From the NCBI RefSeq assembly GCF_937973075.1, contig NZ_CALBWL010000034.1, positions 32,511-96,510 of the forward strand: a stretch of 64,000 nucleotides of DNA, read 5' to 3'. Origin of the DNA: an uncultured Campylobacter sp. (GTDB lineage Bacteria > Campylobacterota > Campylobacteria > Campylobacterales > Campylobacteraceae). A program made the translations under genes and the position numbers. The notes below the pieces were generated by a model. The model searched no databases, had not been told where the DNA came from, and worked only from the letters and a program-made list of their open reading frames with translations. Shown piece by piece: positions 1 through 7,898 of this stretch (positions are counted from its first letter, which is position 1; every line of letters begins with the position of its first letter).

Positions 1-583
1 TTAAAAGTTTTGCGTCCGCGTGCTCGCTCGGATTTTTGTCGTACAGCCCGTCGATATCGCTTAAAATCACGAGCAGATCAGCATCGATTAGCCCCGCTAC
101 TAGCGCGCTTAGCGTGTCGTTATCGCCCACTTTCAGTTCATCTGCTACGACGGGATCGTTTTCGTTTATGATCGGCACGATGCCGCGCGAGAGTAGCTCC
201 GCGCAGACGTTTCGCACGCTAAGATAGCGCACCCTGTCGCTAAAATCGCCTCGGCTTAACAGCAGCTGCGCGATAATGCGGTCATGCGCCCAAAACAGCC
301 GCTCGTAAAGATGCATCAGCGCGACCTGTCCGACCGCCGCTAAAGCTTGCTTGCGGCTTAAAATTTTGGGTCTTTGCGCGATGCCTAGCAGCCCCATGCC
401 CGCGCCCACGGCACCCGAGCTTACCAAAGCCACGCAAAAGCCCGCATCTTTTAGCTTGCAAATTTGCGCGACTAGACTTTTGATGAGCCGCTCATTTAGC
501 GAACCGTCCGCATTGGTAAGCGTTGAGGTACCGATTTTTACGACGATACGTTTTGCGCCGCCCAGAAGCTCTTTTCTACCCAT
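1..583 (-). CDS. proB: Glutamate 5-kinase, 5' part only
   Basis: Cytosolic enzyme that phosphorylates L-glutamate with ATP, the first committed step of proline synthesis. About 194 residues are present; the gene runs off the left edge, so the rest of the kinase domain and any C-terminal PUA domain are not visible. From the ATG, the amino-acid-kinase opening RIVVKIGTS is followed by LVSSGAVGAG and then by VGDNDTLSALVA and LSDIDGLYD, which are the family's glutamate and nucleotide binding segments. The start is the first ATG of the open frame and gives the usual short N-terminal lead. The roughly 280 bases upstream (to the right) hold only a small hairpin. Identification is firm. Confidence 0.93.
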   Translation of the reverse strand, partial: MGRKELLGGAKRIVVKIGTSTLTNADGSLNERLIKSLVAQICKLKDAGFCVALVSSGAVGAGMGLLGIAQRPKILSRKQALAAVGQVALMHLYERLFWAHDRIIAQLLLSRGDFSDRVRYLSVRNVCAELLSRGIVPIINENDPVVADELKVGDNDTLSALVAGLIDADLLVILSDIDGLYDKNPSEHADAKLL

Positions 584-730
584 TTTCCGCTCCGAAATTT
601 TTGAAAATTATATCGAAAACGGCTTATTTTAAATTTTATGTTTTGAGCTGAGTAGATGCGAGCTTTTGGTTTAAATTTATTCTCGAGTAATTCTAATAAA
701 GCGTAGAGATAGTCTGTTTACGAAGATCGT

Positions 731-751
731 AACGGGAGATAAACTCCCGTT
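731..751 (-). terminator. Short perfect hairpin downstream of fccC
   Basis: AACGGGAG and CTCCCGTT form an 8-bp perfect stem around a 5-base loop. It lies about 115 bases past the fccC stop, between that operon and proB, both read leftward. No clear U-run follows on the minus strand, so it is only a possible transcription end or mRNA-stabilising structure. The rest of the gap between fccC and proB holds nothing else I can name. Confidence 0.35.
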
Positions 752-864
752 ATCGCGCGAAATTTACTGACTTAAAATTTACCGGATCCTTGCTAAAGCG
801 CGGCGTTGAGGTTTAGTTGCATCTCGACGTCGTCGCTAACGAGCAAAATTTTCTTCATTTTAGC

Positions 865-1527
865 CTACTTTTTGGTGACGTTATCCTCTTTGTTCTCTAC
901 CTTCGGCCCCACATAATCCTCCCCGAAATAAGCCTTCTTTATCTCTTCTTTTTTGATTGCGGCTTTCTTTTCGTAGATTTTGTATTCAGGCTTCCAGTAG
1001 TTTAGCATGTTGTTTAGTCCGCTGTGGCCTACCTCGGCGTGACAGCTAGCGCAGGTTAGTTGCTTGTCGGTATTTAGCAAGCTTTGATAGTGAGCGTGCA
1101 TCTTTTGAGCCTTGACTGAGGTTAGCTTATTATCTACCAAATTCGTATGGCAGCTAACGCAACCGTTATCAAATACGAAGTGCTCTCTTTTCTCTCTATT
1201 TTTATGCCAGTCTATAGCCTCCGGATCTTTGAAGAAATGAATATATCCCTCCATCAATCCGTTTTTGGCTTTAACTAGGACGTATTTGGCTAGGTTGTCG
1301 TGAGGTATGTGGCAGTCTACGCATTTAGCCCTTACTCCGCTTTTGCCTTTACCGCTATGAACGTCGTTGCTATAAGCTATAACCATAGGATCCATCTCGT
1401 GGCATACTACGCAAAACTTCTCTCCGCTAGTTTCTTCTAGGGCGTAATGCACGGGAAGTACCACTAAAAATCCTATAATGCCGCTTGCTAATATAATAAG
1501 CGCTAGTACTTTCTTTGAAATTTTCAT
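865..1527 (-). CDS. fccC: NrfH/NapC-type membrane tetrahaem cytochrome c, quinol-oxidising partner of FccA
   Basis: A membrane-anchored periplasmic cytochrome that should oxidise menaquinol and pass electrons through FccB to the flavoprotein FccA. About 220 residues. One hydrophobic anchor (residues about 6-27, LALIILASGIIGFLVVLPV) is followed by four haem sites: CVVCH with the NrfH-like extra Met (CHEM), CVDCH, CVSCH and CASCH. The start chosen is the ATG that overlaps the fccB stop (ATGA), directly before MKISKKV; a longer upstream frame lacks a sensible signal. Last gene of the fccABC operon. Wolinella succinogenes has the same three-gene set, where it forms a methacrylate reductase. Confidence 0.85.
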   Translation of the reverse strand: MKISKKVLALIILASGIIGFLVVLPVHYALEETSGEKFCVVCHEMDPMVIAYSNDVHSGKGKSGVRAKCVDCHIPHDNLAKYVLVKAKNGLMEGYIHFFKDPEAIDWHKNREKREHFVFDNGCVSCHTNLVDNKLTSVKAQKMHAHYQSLLNTDKQLTCASCHAEVGHSGLNNMLNYWKPEYKIYEKKAAIKKEEIKKAYFGEDYVGPKVENKEDNVTKK

Positions 1528-1964
1528 GGCGTTACCCCCATCCATTGCGGAACTTCGTGTTCGTGGCACTCCGTGCACATATTGGTTGATTTTTTATGCT
1601 CGTTGTGGCACTCGTCGCAGTATAGCGTAGGGCCGTCGTGAACCGAGTTGTGGGGATTTGCTTTTAGCAGATCCATGTATTCTAGTCTTTTAGCTATCTT
1701 TTTCTTGTCGCCGTGACAGGACAAACAGCCTTTATCGCCTATGGATTTAAATTTACTAGCGTCGTTTCCTTGTCCTTCGTGACAATCAAGACAGGTGAAG
1801 CTTAGCTTTTCGTGATGAGGTTTTAAAGGGTGTTTGGCTCGCAGCTCGTCGGTGACGTTAAGATCGACTAAAGACGTTATCTTTGCGCTTGGGGCGCCTG
1901 CGCTAAATGCAAAAGAGCATAGTAGCATAGATGCGCACAAGGCGAGAAACGCTTTATGTTTCAT
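1524..1964 (-). CDS. fccB: Periplasmic tetrahaem cytochrome c, electron carrier of the Fcc system
   Basis: Small exported c-type cytochrome of about 146 residues expected to shuttle electrons from FccC to FccA in the periplasm. It opens with a cleavable signal peptide (MKHKAFLALCASMLLCSFAFSA) and carries four CxxCH sites: CLDCH, CLSCH, CDECH and CTECH. Further histidines (HPLKPHHEK, NPHNSVHDG) are available as distal ligands. This resembles the cytochrome domain that in Shewanella fumarate reductase is fused to the flavin domain. The chosen ATG has AGGA a few bases upstream, whereas an upstream in-frame extension has no export signal. The stop overlaps the fccC start by four bases. Confidence 0.85.
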   Translation of the reverse strand: MKHKAFLALCASMLLCSFAFSAGAPSAKITSLVDLNVTDELRAKHPLKPHHEKLSFTCLDCHEGQGNDASKFKSIGDKGCLSCHGDKKKIAKRLEYMDLLKANPHNSVHDGPTLYCDECHNEHKKSTNMCTECHEHEVPQWMGVTP

Positions 1965-2103
1965 GCGAATTCCTTTCGGATGCCTAGTTTGCAAATTTAA
2001 CTGCAAATTCGGCTTCAAATTTAAAAGTACCGCAGACCAAATTTGACCTGCGATACGAAATAAGATTTGCAAGTATTTCGAGGCGATTTTTTTTGGGTTG
2101 CGC

Positions 2104-2156
2104 GGCTAAAATTTTGCGCAGGCTAGACAAAATAGTCTGCCAAGCAAAATTTTAGC
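2104..2156 (-). other. Long imperfect hairpin between fccA and fccB
   Basis: GCTAAAATTTTGC and GCAAAATTTTAGC form a 13-bp perfect outer stem. Inside, GGCTAGAC and AGTCTGCC add a second imperfect stem. It sits in the roughly 230-base gap between fccA and fccB. Such an element could stabilise the fccA mRNA 3' end or attenuate transcription into the cytochrome genes, allowing unequal protein amounts. No U-run follows, so a true terminator is unlikely. Confidence 0.55.
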
Positions 2157-2191
2157 AAGCTCCGCAAAAAGCGTCCGAAAGACGCCGCAAA

Positions 2192-3742
2192 TTAGCCTAT
2201 ATTCTCTCCGGCTATCATACCAAACGTTAAGCAGTCGGCAATCGCTACGCTACCTAAGCGGCTAGCTCCGTGTACGCCACCTGTGATCTCGCCTGCTGCA
2301 AATAATCTTGGAATAGGCATCTCGGTTTGTAAAGAGATGACCTGAGCTTTGGTATTGATATCGATACCGCCCATGGTATGGTGAAGTTTTGGCGTACCGC
2401 GCATAGCGTAGAAAGGAGGTTTAGAGATATCTACGCCGTTTGTAGTGGTTTTATCCATAGGTTTGCCGAAGTCTTCGTCTTTGCCTGATTTAACGAAGCT
2501 ATTATATCTCTCGACGGTCTTTTTTAGCTCTGCAGCAGGGATTTTATAAGCTGCAGCTAGTTCGTCTAGAGTTTCAAATTTCTTTAGTACGCCAGATTCC
2601 AGCGGTTTAGTGTAGTGTTCAGGTATGACCATGTTTTTTACGCCCTCGCTATCGCAGAAGTTGATAGGATAGATATCGGCTTTTGCGTCGATTACTTTAA
2701 ACATAGCTTGAGAGCGGGTGCGGCGGTCTGCTAGCTCGTTCATATAGCGTTTGCCGGTTCTTGGATCGACTGAGATACCGTAGCGGAAGCTTCCGTTTAC
2801 GTTAAACATAGAGCCTACGCCAAAGCCTTTTTCGTCAGGGCATGCCCATGGACCAAACTGTATCCAGCTTAGCTGCACTGGAGTTGCACCGATCCTAAAT
2901 GCCTCTTTCATAGCGCCTGCGGTTGCGCCCGGGTGGTTGGTGCTATCCGTAGTAGGCAAGATAGACGGATCTTGAACCTGTCTAAAGAATACGTCGCGGC
3001 AAAATCCGCCCGCTGCTAGTACTACGCCTTTTTTGGCTTTTATAGTCTTTTTAGTTCCGGTAGTGTTTTCGGCATCGTCTTTTTGGCTCTTTGAGTCGAA
3101 TTTATAATCCTCTCTGATGATCACGCCGTCTACGCCGCCGTCTTCGCCAAGGACGAATTCGTCAAATTTAGCTCTTTGTCTTAGCTCGCAGTCTTGTAGG
3201 TTTTTAAAGTATTCTACCATCGGCTGAACGATACCCGAACCCGAGCCGTTAGCGGTCTGAAGCGATCTAGGTACGCTGTGTCCGCCTGCGTGAGTAACTT
3301 TATCTATGTATTTAGCGCCGCATTTTAGGGTGAGCTTATACGCGTCTTGCGCGCGAGTAGCGATGGTGTCGATGAGATCTACGTGGTTTAGGCCGCGGCC
3401 GGCTTTTAGGCAGTCTTTGATAAATAGCTCGTTGCTATCTTTGATGCCTTCGGCTTTTTGTTTGTCGCTGTTTGGAACTGCGAAAATTCCGCCGTTAATT
3501 ACGGAGTTGCCGCCAACGCGTCCCATCTTTTCTAGGATTAGGACTTTGTTGCCCTTTTCGGCTGCGGTGATACCTGCTGCAAGTCCTGCAAAACCGGAAC
3601 CGACGATAACTACATCCCACTCTTCGTCGAATTTGACGTCTTTAGAGCTTACCGCAGCGTTTGCGTTTACGGAGCCGAGCGCTAAAGCACCCGCGCCAAC
3701 TAGGCTCATTTTGAGTAGATCACGTCTTGAAACGTTTTCCAT
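2192..3742 (-). CDS. fccA: Tat-exported flavin reductase of the fumarate/methacrylate/urocanate reductase family
   Basis: Periplasmic FAD enzyme that reduces an enoate-type electron acceptor using electrons from FccC and FccB. About 516 residues. Tat signal SRRDLLKMSLVGAGALALG at the N-terminus; FAD Rossmann motif VVIVGSGFAGLAAG near residue 45; conserved active-site pieces GKRYMNE, HHTMGGIDI and GEITGGVHGASRLG near the C-terminus. These correspond to the catalytic Arg and to the His and Arg substrate ligands of Shewanella Fcc3. The fumarate-specific segment (AHPT...TEA in Fcc3) is replaced by IQFGPWACPDEKG, so fumarate is probably not the substrate. Methacrylate, urocanate or another acrylate is more likely. 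A strong GGAG site precedes the ATG. Heads fccABC. Confidence 0.85.
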   Translation of the reverse strand: MENVSRRDLLKMSLVGAGALALGSVNANAAVSSKDVKFDEEWDVVIVGSGFAGLAAGITAAEKGNKVLILEKMGRVGGNSVINGGIFAVPNSDKQKAEGIKDSNELFIKDCLKAGRGLNHVDLIDTIATRAQDAYKLTLKCGAKYIDKVTHAGGHSVPRSLQTANGSGSGIVQPMVEYFKNLQDCELRQRAKFDEFVLGEDGGVDGVIIREDYKFDSKSQKDDAENTTGTKKTIKAKKGVVLAAGGFCRDVFFRQVQDPSILPTTDSTNHPGATAGAMKEAFRIGATPVQLSWIQFGPWACPDEKGFGVGSMFNVNGSFRYGISVDPRTGKRYMNELADRRTRSQAMFKVIDAKADIYPINFCDSEGVKNMVIPEHYTKPLESGVLKKFETLDELAAAYKIPAAELKKTVERYNSFVKSGKDEDFGKPMDKTTTNGVDISKPPFYAMRGTPKLHHTMGGIDINTKAQVISLQTEMPIPRLFAAGEITGGVHGASRLGSVAIADCLTFGMIAGENIG

Positions 3743-3797
3743 GATGTCTCCTTTATTTTACCGTTATACGGTTTTTCTGATGCCTAATTTTGGGAAA

Positions 3798-3803
3798 ATT
3801 ATA
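3798..3803 (-). promoter_or_regulatory. Likely -10 element of fccABC
   Basis: TATAAT on the minus strand, about 55 bases upstream of the fccA start, lies inside a small dyad TGGG-TATAATTTT-CCCA. A second dyad, ACCG-TATAA-CGGT, lies between it and the ribosome binding site. Campylobacter sigma-70 promoters depend mainly on the -10 box, and the upstream DNA is AT-rich as expected. The dyad could be an operator, but no known regulator motif is recognised. Confidence 0.5.
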
Positions 3804-3980
3804 CCCAAAGTTAAATAAAAGCAAAATAATATTATTTAAAAATTGTTTTTAAATTTTTAAAAGCCGCCGCCGCTAAAAAACCGCTTATCGGCCACTTGCT
3901 AGTTCTAAATTTAGACAAATTTTAAATTTAAATCTCTACATAAAATTTTGTGCGCTATGAGAGTGTATTATAGGCCGGAT

Positions 3981-4002
3981 AAAAGACCCGCAAAGCAGGT
4001 CT
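3981..4002 (-). terminator. Rho-independent terminator of the nifB operon
   Basis: Directly after the nifB stop, the minus strand reads AGACCTGC, TTT, GCGGGTCT and then TTTAT: an 8-bp stem (one G-U pair), a tight loop and a U-run. It should separate the nifB operon from fccABC, which begins about 260 bases further on. Confidence 0.75.
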
Positions 4003-4830
4003 TCATTTCTCGCAAAGCTTGCCGCATGCGTCGGCGCGGCATCTGCTGCAGTGAGTCATTTGGTGAATGGAACCGCCGATGAGCTTTCGCATGCTGCGAA
4101 TTTCTTCGTTTGAGGGCGATTTGATATTTGCAAAAGGGGTGCCATGCACGGGGATCATCGCCATGCAGTTCATGATATCGGCCTGCCACTCTTTGGCCTT
4201 TTTCGCGATTTGCGGGACGTGATCCATATTTACGCCAGGTATTACGACCGTATTGATCTTAACGATCATACGGGCTTCTTTTAGCTTGCGGATCCCTTCC
4301 TCTTGGCGCGCCTGAAGAATTCTAGCGCCCTCTTCGCCGCGGTAAATTCTATTTCCGTGGCGTACCCATGCATAAATTTTGCCGCCCACTTCGGGCGTTA
4401 CGGCATTGACCGTTACCGTTACGTGGCTCACGCCGATGCGCACGATATCATCCACGTGCTCGAGCAAAGATAGGCCATTTGTGGATAAGCAAAGTAGGGC
4501 GTGAGGGAAGCGGGCTTTGCATTTTTCAAAGGTAGCTAGGGTCTTGTCGGCATCGCACATAGGATCTCCGGGCCCTGCGATACCGATGACTGAGATATCC
4601 TGTCTAAATTTAAATAGATTTTCCACGTATAGCGCGGCCTCGTCCGGGCTCTGCACCCTCTCTGTTACGCCGGGGCGATTTTCGTTGGCGCAGTCGTAGA
4701 TGCGGTTGCAAAAATTGCATTGGATATTACAATGCGGAGCTACGGGAAGGTGCACGCGCCCGTAGGCGGCGGACGCTTTTTTGCTAAAGCAGGGGTGGTT
4801 GTCGAAGGAGGGTTTGGCGAAAAAATTCAT
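4003..4830 (-). CDS. nifB: Radical SAM protein NifB (core domain only)
   Basis: NifB fuses two Fe4S4 clusters with a SAM-derived carbide to make the Fe8S9C precursor of nitrogenase cofactors. About 275 residues, the length of stand-alone NifB without a NifX/NafY tail. Visible motifs: NHPCF at the N-terminus (cluster ligand Cys), radical SAM CNIQCNFC, YDCANENRPGV, GIAGPGDP, CLSTNG, VTVNAVTPEVG and the C-terminal HCSRCRADACG cluster site. All signature parts of true NifB are present. The start ATG overlaps the upstream stop (TGATG), so it is translationally coupled. No nifH, nifD, nifK, nifE or nifN is in the window, so its client protein is unknown. The neighbouring double-cubane-type genes are broken. 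Confidence 0.88.
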   Translation of the reverse strand: MNFFAKPSFDNHPCFSKKASAAYGRVHLPVAPHCNIQCNFCNRIYDCANENRPGVTERVQSPDEAALYVENLFKFRQDISVIGIAGPGDPMCDADKTLATFEKCKARFPHALLCLSTNGLSLLEHVDDIVRIGVSHVTVTVNAVTPEVGGKIYAWVRHGNRIYRGEEGARILQARQEEGIRKLKEARMIVKINTVVIPGVNMDHVPQIAKKAKEWQADIMNCMAMIPVHGTPFANIKSPSNEEIRSMRKLIGGSIHQMTHCSRCRADACGKLCEK

Positions 4831-5606
4831 CAATCTTTTTTCCTTCCGAATTTGATGGCGTCCGCGTGGCAAACGTCCATACAATCGCCGCAGTTCGTGC
4901 AGTTCATCTCGTCCGGTCTCGTGCCCATTTCGCATTTGCGCAAACAGGCGTTGCAGTTGTCGCAGGCGTCTGTTTTATAAACGCGAAATATTGAAATTTT
5001 ACGCAGCAGCTCCATTATACCGCCGCTAGGACAGGCGAAGCGGCACCATAAATTTGCGACGATCAAGGATGCGGCGATGAGAGCCACGACGACGGCAGTG
5101 CGAACCGCCCAGTACCAGTCGGAAAATTTAAAAGACATGATAACAGCGTTGAGATACTCGTCGCTGGTGCGGATAGGGATCATAACGCGAGGGTTGCCGT
5201 AGATAAAATAGACGCCCGCACTAAGCAAAACGGCTAGAACCATGCCTATTTGCGCATATCGTAGCTTCCTGTTATTTTTTAGCTTAAGCTTAAAAGCGGC
5301 AAATTTGCCCAGCATTTGATTTACGAATCCGCCAGGGCAAAGCCAGCCGCAAAACGCGCGCCCGAGGAAAATAACCAGCACGGGGATAAATAGCCAAAAG
5401 CCGAAAAACACGGTCGCGATCCGCCCCCAGCACGTAACGATCGGACAGGATTGGCAGTTTACGAAAGGCACGATAAATGGGCATCTAAAAATCCCGTAAT
5501 ACGCCCATTGCCCGATCGCGCCTATAAAAATTAGCTGCACCAAGCGACGAATTTTAGTTAGCCTAGAGACTTTTTTCATCTTTGCCATATTTACGATACT
5601 AAACAT
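4830..5606 (-). CDS. NapH/CcoG-like polytopic iron-sulfur membrane protein
   Basis: About 258 residues with roughly five hydrophobic segments. Two CxxxCP motifs follow membrane helices (FCGWLCP and WCRFACP), as in NapH, NosR and RnfA-associated ferredoxins. The C-terminal cytoplasmic end carries ferredoxin-type cysteines, CDNCNACLRKC and CTNCGDCMDVC, for two Fe4S4 clusters. Such proteins pass electrons between the quinone pool or a membrane potential-linked complex and soluble proteins. Here the likely job is low-potential electron supply to, or maturation of, the metalloprotein served by NifB. It overlaps the binding-protein gene by eight bases and nifB by one, so it is part of a tight operon. 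A downstream in-frame ATG (MAKMKK) is an alternative start. Confidence 0.8.
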   Translation of the reverse strand: MFSIVNMAKMKKVSRLTKIRRLVQLIFIGAIGQWAYYGIFRCPFIVPFVNCQSCPIVTCWGRIATVFFGFWLFIPVLVIFLGRAFCGWLCPGGFVNQMLGKFAAFKLKLKNNRKLRYAQIGMVLAVLLSAGVYFIYGNPRVMIPIRTSDEYLNAVIMSFKFSDWYWAVRTAVVVALIAASLIVANLWCRFACPSGGIMELLRKISIFRVYKTDACDNCNACLRKCEMGTRPDEMNCTNCGDCMDVCHADAIKFGRKKD

Positions 5607-6456
5607 CTTTTACACCAAACCTTTCTATGAGTTCAAGCCCGCGCGCCGAATGGATGGAGGTAAAGCCGTGCCGCTCGAAAATTTCCTGCCCGTCCGAGCA
5701 AACGAAGTCCGCAAAGTCATCGGCAAGCTTTTCGTCTTTTACGTATTTCATGATATTTAGCGTAAAGGTAAGCGGTCCCGGCGGGATGAGTTTCTCGTCG
5801 ATAGGCATGTATTCGATTTTGTCTTTAAACCTATCGTGCGTCGTTAGGCGCTTTTCGATGATAGACGCATCGCCCTTGCCGTCTACCAGATCGCACATCA
5901 TAGTAATTACGCACGCTCCGTTGGCAACCATATTTTTCATGACCGGCTCAGTAAGGCCGGAATTTTTCAAAATTCCCTTTACCGGTCCGCTACCCGGAGG
6001 CGAAGCCCTTAACGGAAGCATCACCCGCACGCCGGGTTCCGCTAGATCCTTTAGATCGCGAATGCCCGCGGGATTTCCCTTCGGCACTACTAAAACGTAG
6101 TCGGTAAAACATAGCGGTCTAAAGCGAAGGCTAAGGCCTGCTTTGCGCAGTTTTTGGCTTAGCTCCAAAACGCGGGCGCCGAAAACCTCCGTCTTGCCCT
6201 GCAAGGCTAGCAGCGACTTCCCGAGCGCCCCCGCAAAGGCTCCGGTGTACTGGATATTATGTCCCGTTTTGGACTCGTACGCTGCGTTTATCTGCGCAAA
6301 AGCCTCGGATAGTCCTCCGCACGACCAAACCTGCAACGAATCGGGCTTAAACGGCGTATAGCCTGCGAGCATCGCTTCAGGTCCGGCGATGGCTGCCGCT
6401 GCCAAAGCTCCTTTTAAAAAGCCGCGACGAGATTCGTCTATCTCTTTAAATTTCAT
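5599..6456 (-). CDS. Tat-exported ModA-like substrate-binding protein
   Basis: Periplasmic binding protein of about 285 residues resembling molybdate/tungstate-type (SBP_bac_11) receptors. Tat motif SRRGFLKGALAAAAIAG at residues about 9-25; the type II fold is suggested by LQVWSCGGLSEAF, TDYVLVVPKGNP and AGIRDLKDLAEPGVRV. No permease or ATPase gene is adjacent, so it may use another system's channel or act as a sensor. Location in an operon with NifB and a double-cubane-type enzyme suggests oxyanion metal or substrate delivery, but ligand identity cannot be read from sequence. A weak purine-rich site (AGGAGAG-type) precedes the ATG. Confidence 0.72.
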   Translation of the reverse strand: MKFKEIDESRRGFLKGALAAAAIAGPEAMLAGYTPFKPDSLQVWSCGGLSEAFAQINAAYESKTGHNIQYTGAFAGALGKSLLALQGKTEVFGARVLELSQKLRKAGLSLRFRPLCFTDYVLVVPKGNPAGIRDLKDLAEPGVRVMLPLRASPPGSGPVKGILKNSGLTEPVMKNMVANGACVITMMCDLVDGKGDASIIEKRLTTHDRFKDKIEYMPIDEKLIPPGPLTFTLNIMKYVKDEKLADDFADFVCSDGQEIFERHGFTSIHSARGLELIERFGVKDV

Positions 6457-6527
6457 GCAATCTCTCCTTTCTTTGGTTTGTTTTTAAATTTAGAAAATTC
6501 TTCATTTTAAAATTTCGAGCTACCCGC

Positions 6528-6984
6528 TTAAAGCAGTTCTATAAACGCCTCTAGGCGCGTTCGAATTTGCCCGACGTCTTGCTTGGAATAGTCGGTCTCC
6601 AAGCTCATATAGTTTGCTCCGGCTTCGCGGCTCGCCTCCTTTATCCTTATGCTTTGCGAGCAGCTCGTACATCTTTTTCTTGCCGTCGCAGGTCGTTTCG
6701 CCTATGACGAGATCGCTGGCGTTCATATAGGGGCATTTTTTGGTAACTGCGTAGCCGTAACTTGCCTTGATTAGCGGGCAAAGATTGCGCAGAAGCTCGG
6801 CATGAGCGGCGTCTATCGGACTCTCGTCATAGGCGCAAAGCCCAACCGGCACGGCGCTCGCTGCGTAGATGAGCTCCTTGGGGGAGTAGGCGCAAAACAT
6901 CCCCACTACGCGTTTGCCTTGCTCTTTTAGATCGTGAAGAGCCATTGCGTTGCGCTTTTTAAGCGCGTCAAAATCCATCTTCAT
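6528..6984 (-). pseudogene. Remnant of a 2-hydroxyacyl-CoA dehydratase / double-cubane cluster protein (YjiM/HgdB-like)
   Basis: The first ~110 codons match the family well: GMFCAYSPKELIYAASAVPV, then LRNLCPLIKASYG, KKCPYM and GETTCDGKKKMYELL, which hold the cluster cysteines. The rest of a normally ~400-residue protein is missing. After about base 6660 the proper C-terminal end continues in another frame (LETDYSKQDVGQIRTRLEAF then IELL and stop at 6528). An internal deletion of very roughly 250 codons plus a frameshift has therefore joined the two ends. The plain open frame continues to 6520 with unrelated residues. Its start overlaps the activator's stop (ATGA), showing the two were once a coupled pair. 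Almost certainly non-functional. Confidence 0.85.
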
Positions 6985-7744
6985 CTCGTCTCCTTTAAAA
7001 TTTCGTTTGCTTTGCGTGCGCCGATAAGCGAAGCGCCCATCGCGCCGCAGTAGATTGCGTTTTCGTGAGTAAAAATTTCAGCCCCCAGATGCTCGCCTAG
7101 AAGCTGCTTAAAGAGTGGCACGTTGCTAAGTCCGCCGCTTAAAAAGTAAATTTTATTTTCCAGCCGTTTGATGAGTGAGGCGAGCTTGTGCGCGGAGGAG
7201 TCGAGGGTATCGTAGGCGATCTCTCTCATCTCAGCTCCGTTTGCGCTTAGCGAGGACGCTCTCGGCAAATACCGTGCATAGGGGCTTAGTTTGATCGCGG
7301 GATTTTTGCGGGCGGTTTTGTAAATTTCGCTTAGCTCTAGCCCCAGGCGACCAGCGCTGATCTCTAAAAATTTGCCCGTGCCCGCCGAGCACTTGTCGTT
7401 CATGATAAAATCCGCGGGCTTGCCGTTTAGGGTCTTGATCGCCTTCGTATCCTGCCCGCCCACGCCCTCTACGGTGCAATCTGGCTCAAACAAAAAGTTC
7501 GCTCCAAGGCCGTGGCATAAAATTTCGCTCATGCTAAGCTGCGCGTACTCTACGCTAACGCGCCCGTAGTCGTCACAAAGCCCTCGCCGTAGCCTTTTTG
7601 CTCTAAATTTTGCTTGACCTGCCTCGCGACTTTAACCGCGCTAAAGCCGCTAGGTAGCAAAAACAGCTCGCAAAATTTGCCGCGTTCGTCCATAACGGCA
7701 ACCTTTGACGACGCCCCGCCGATGTTGGTACCGATAAAATGCAT
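6981..7744 (-). pseudogene. Frameshifted ATP-dependent activator of 2-hydroxyacyl-CoA dehydratase type (HgdC/YjiL-like)
   Basis: ASKHA-fold ATPase that normally reduces the partner iron-sulfur enzyme. The N-terminal part (7550-7744, MHFIGTNIGGASSKVAVMD) ends early at VTTTGALA-stop. The family's YGRVSVEYAQLSMSEI sequence continues in another frame, then VGGQDTKAI and MNDKCSAGTGKF follow. At the conserved CTVFAES site the frame again slips: CTVFAES is readable only in a different frame for about a dozen codons before the original frame resumes with LSANGAEMREIAYD. At least three indels are needed to explain this. The cluster-binding CTVFAES cysteine is thus lost in the long frame. First gene of the nifB operon; no function expected unless the indels are sequencing errors. 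Confidence 0.85.
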
Positions 7745-7898
7745 AAAATTTAAATCCGTCGAAAAATATTTCTACGCCGTAGAACTTTATCGCAATCTTA
7801 GCTTTTTAAGACTTTTATATCGCTGAAATTTAGCGTTCGCGGGCGGCGCGGATTAAATTTAGCCTCGCGCCGCGTTTGAATCGGTTTGAAATTTAAAT

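Noticed and set aside
2192..3742. Calling FccA a fumarate reductase
   Set aside because: The fumarate-binding segment is replaced; only family membership is supported.
4003..4830. Evidence for nitrogen fixation
   Set aside because: nifB alone, without nifHDK or nifEN in view, does not support it; treated as a maturation enzyme for an unknown client.
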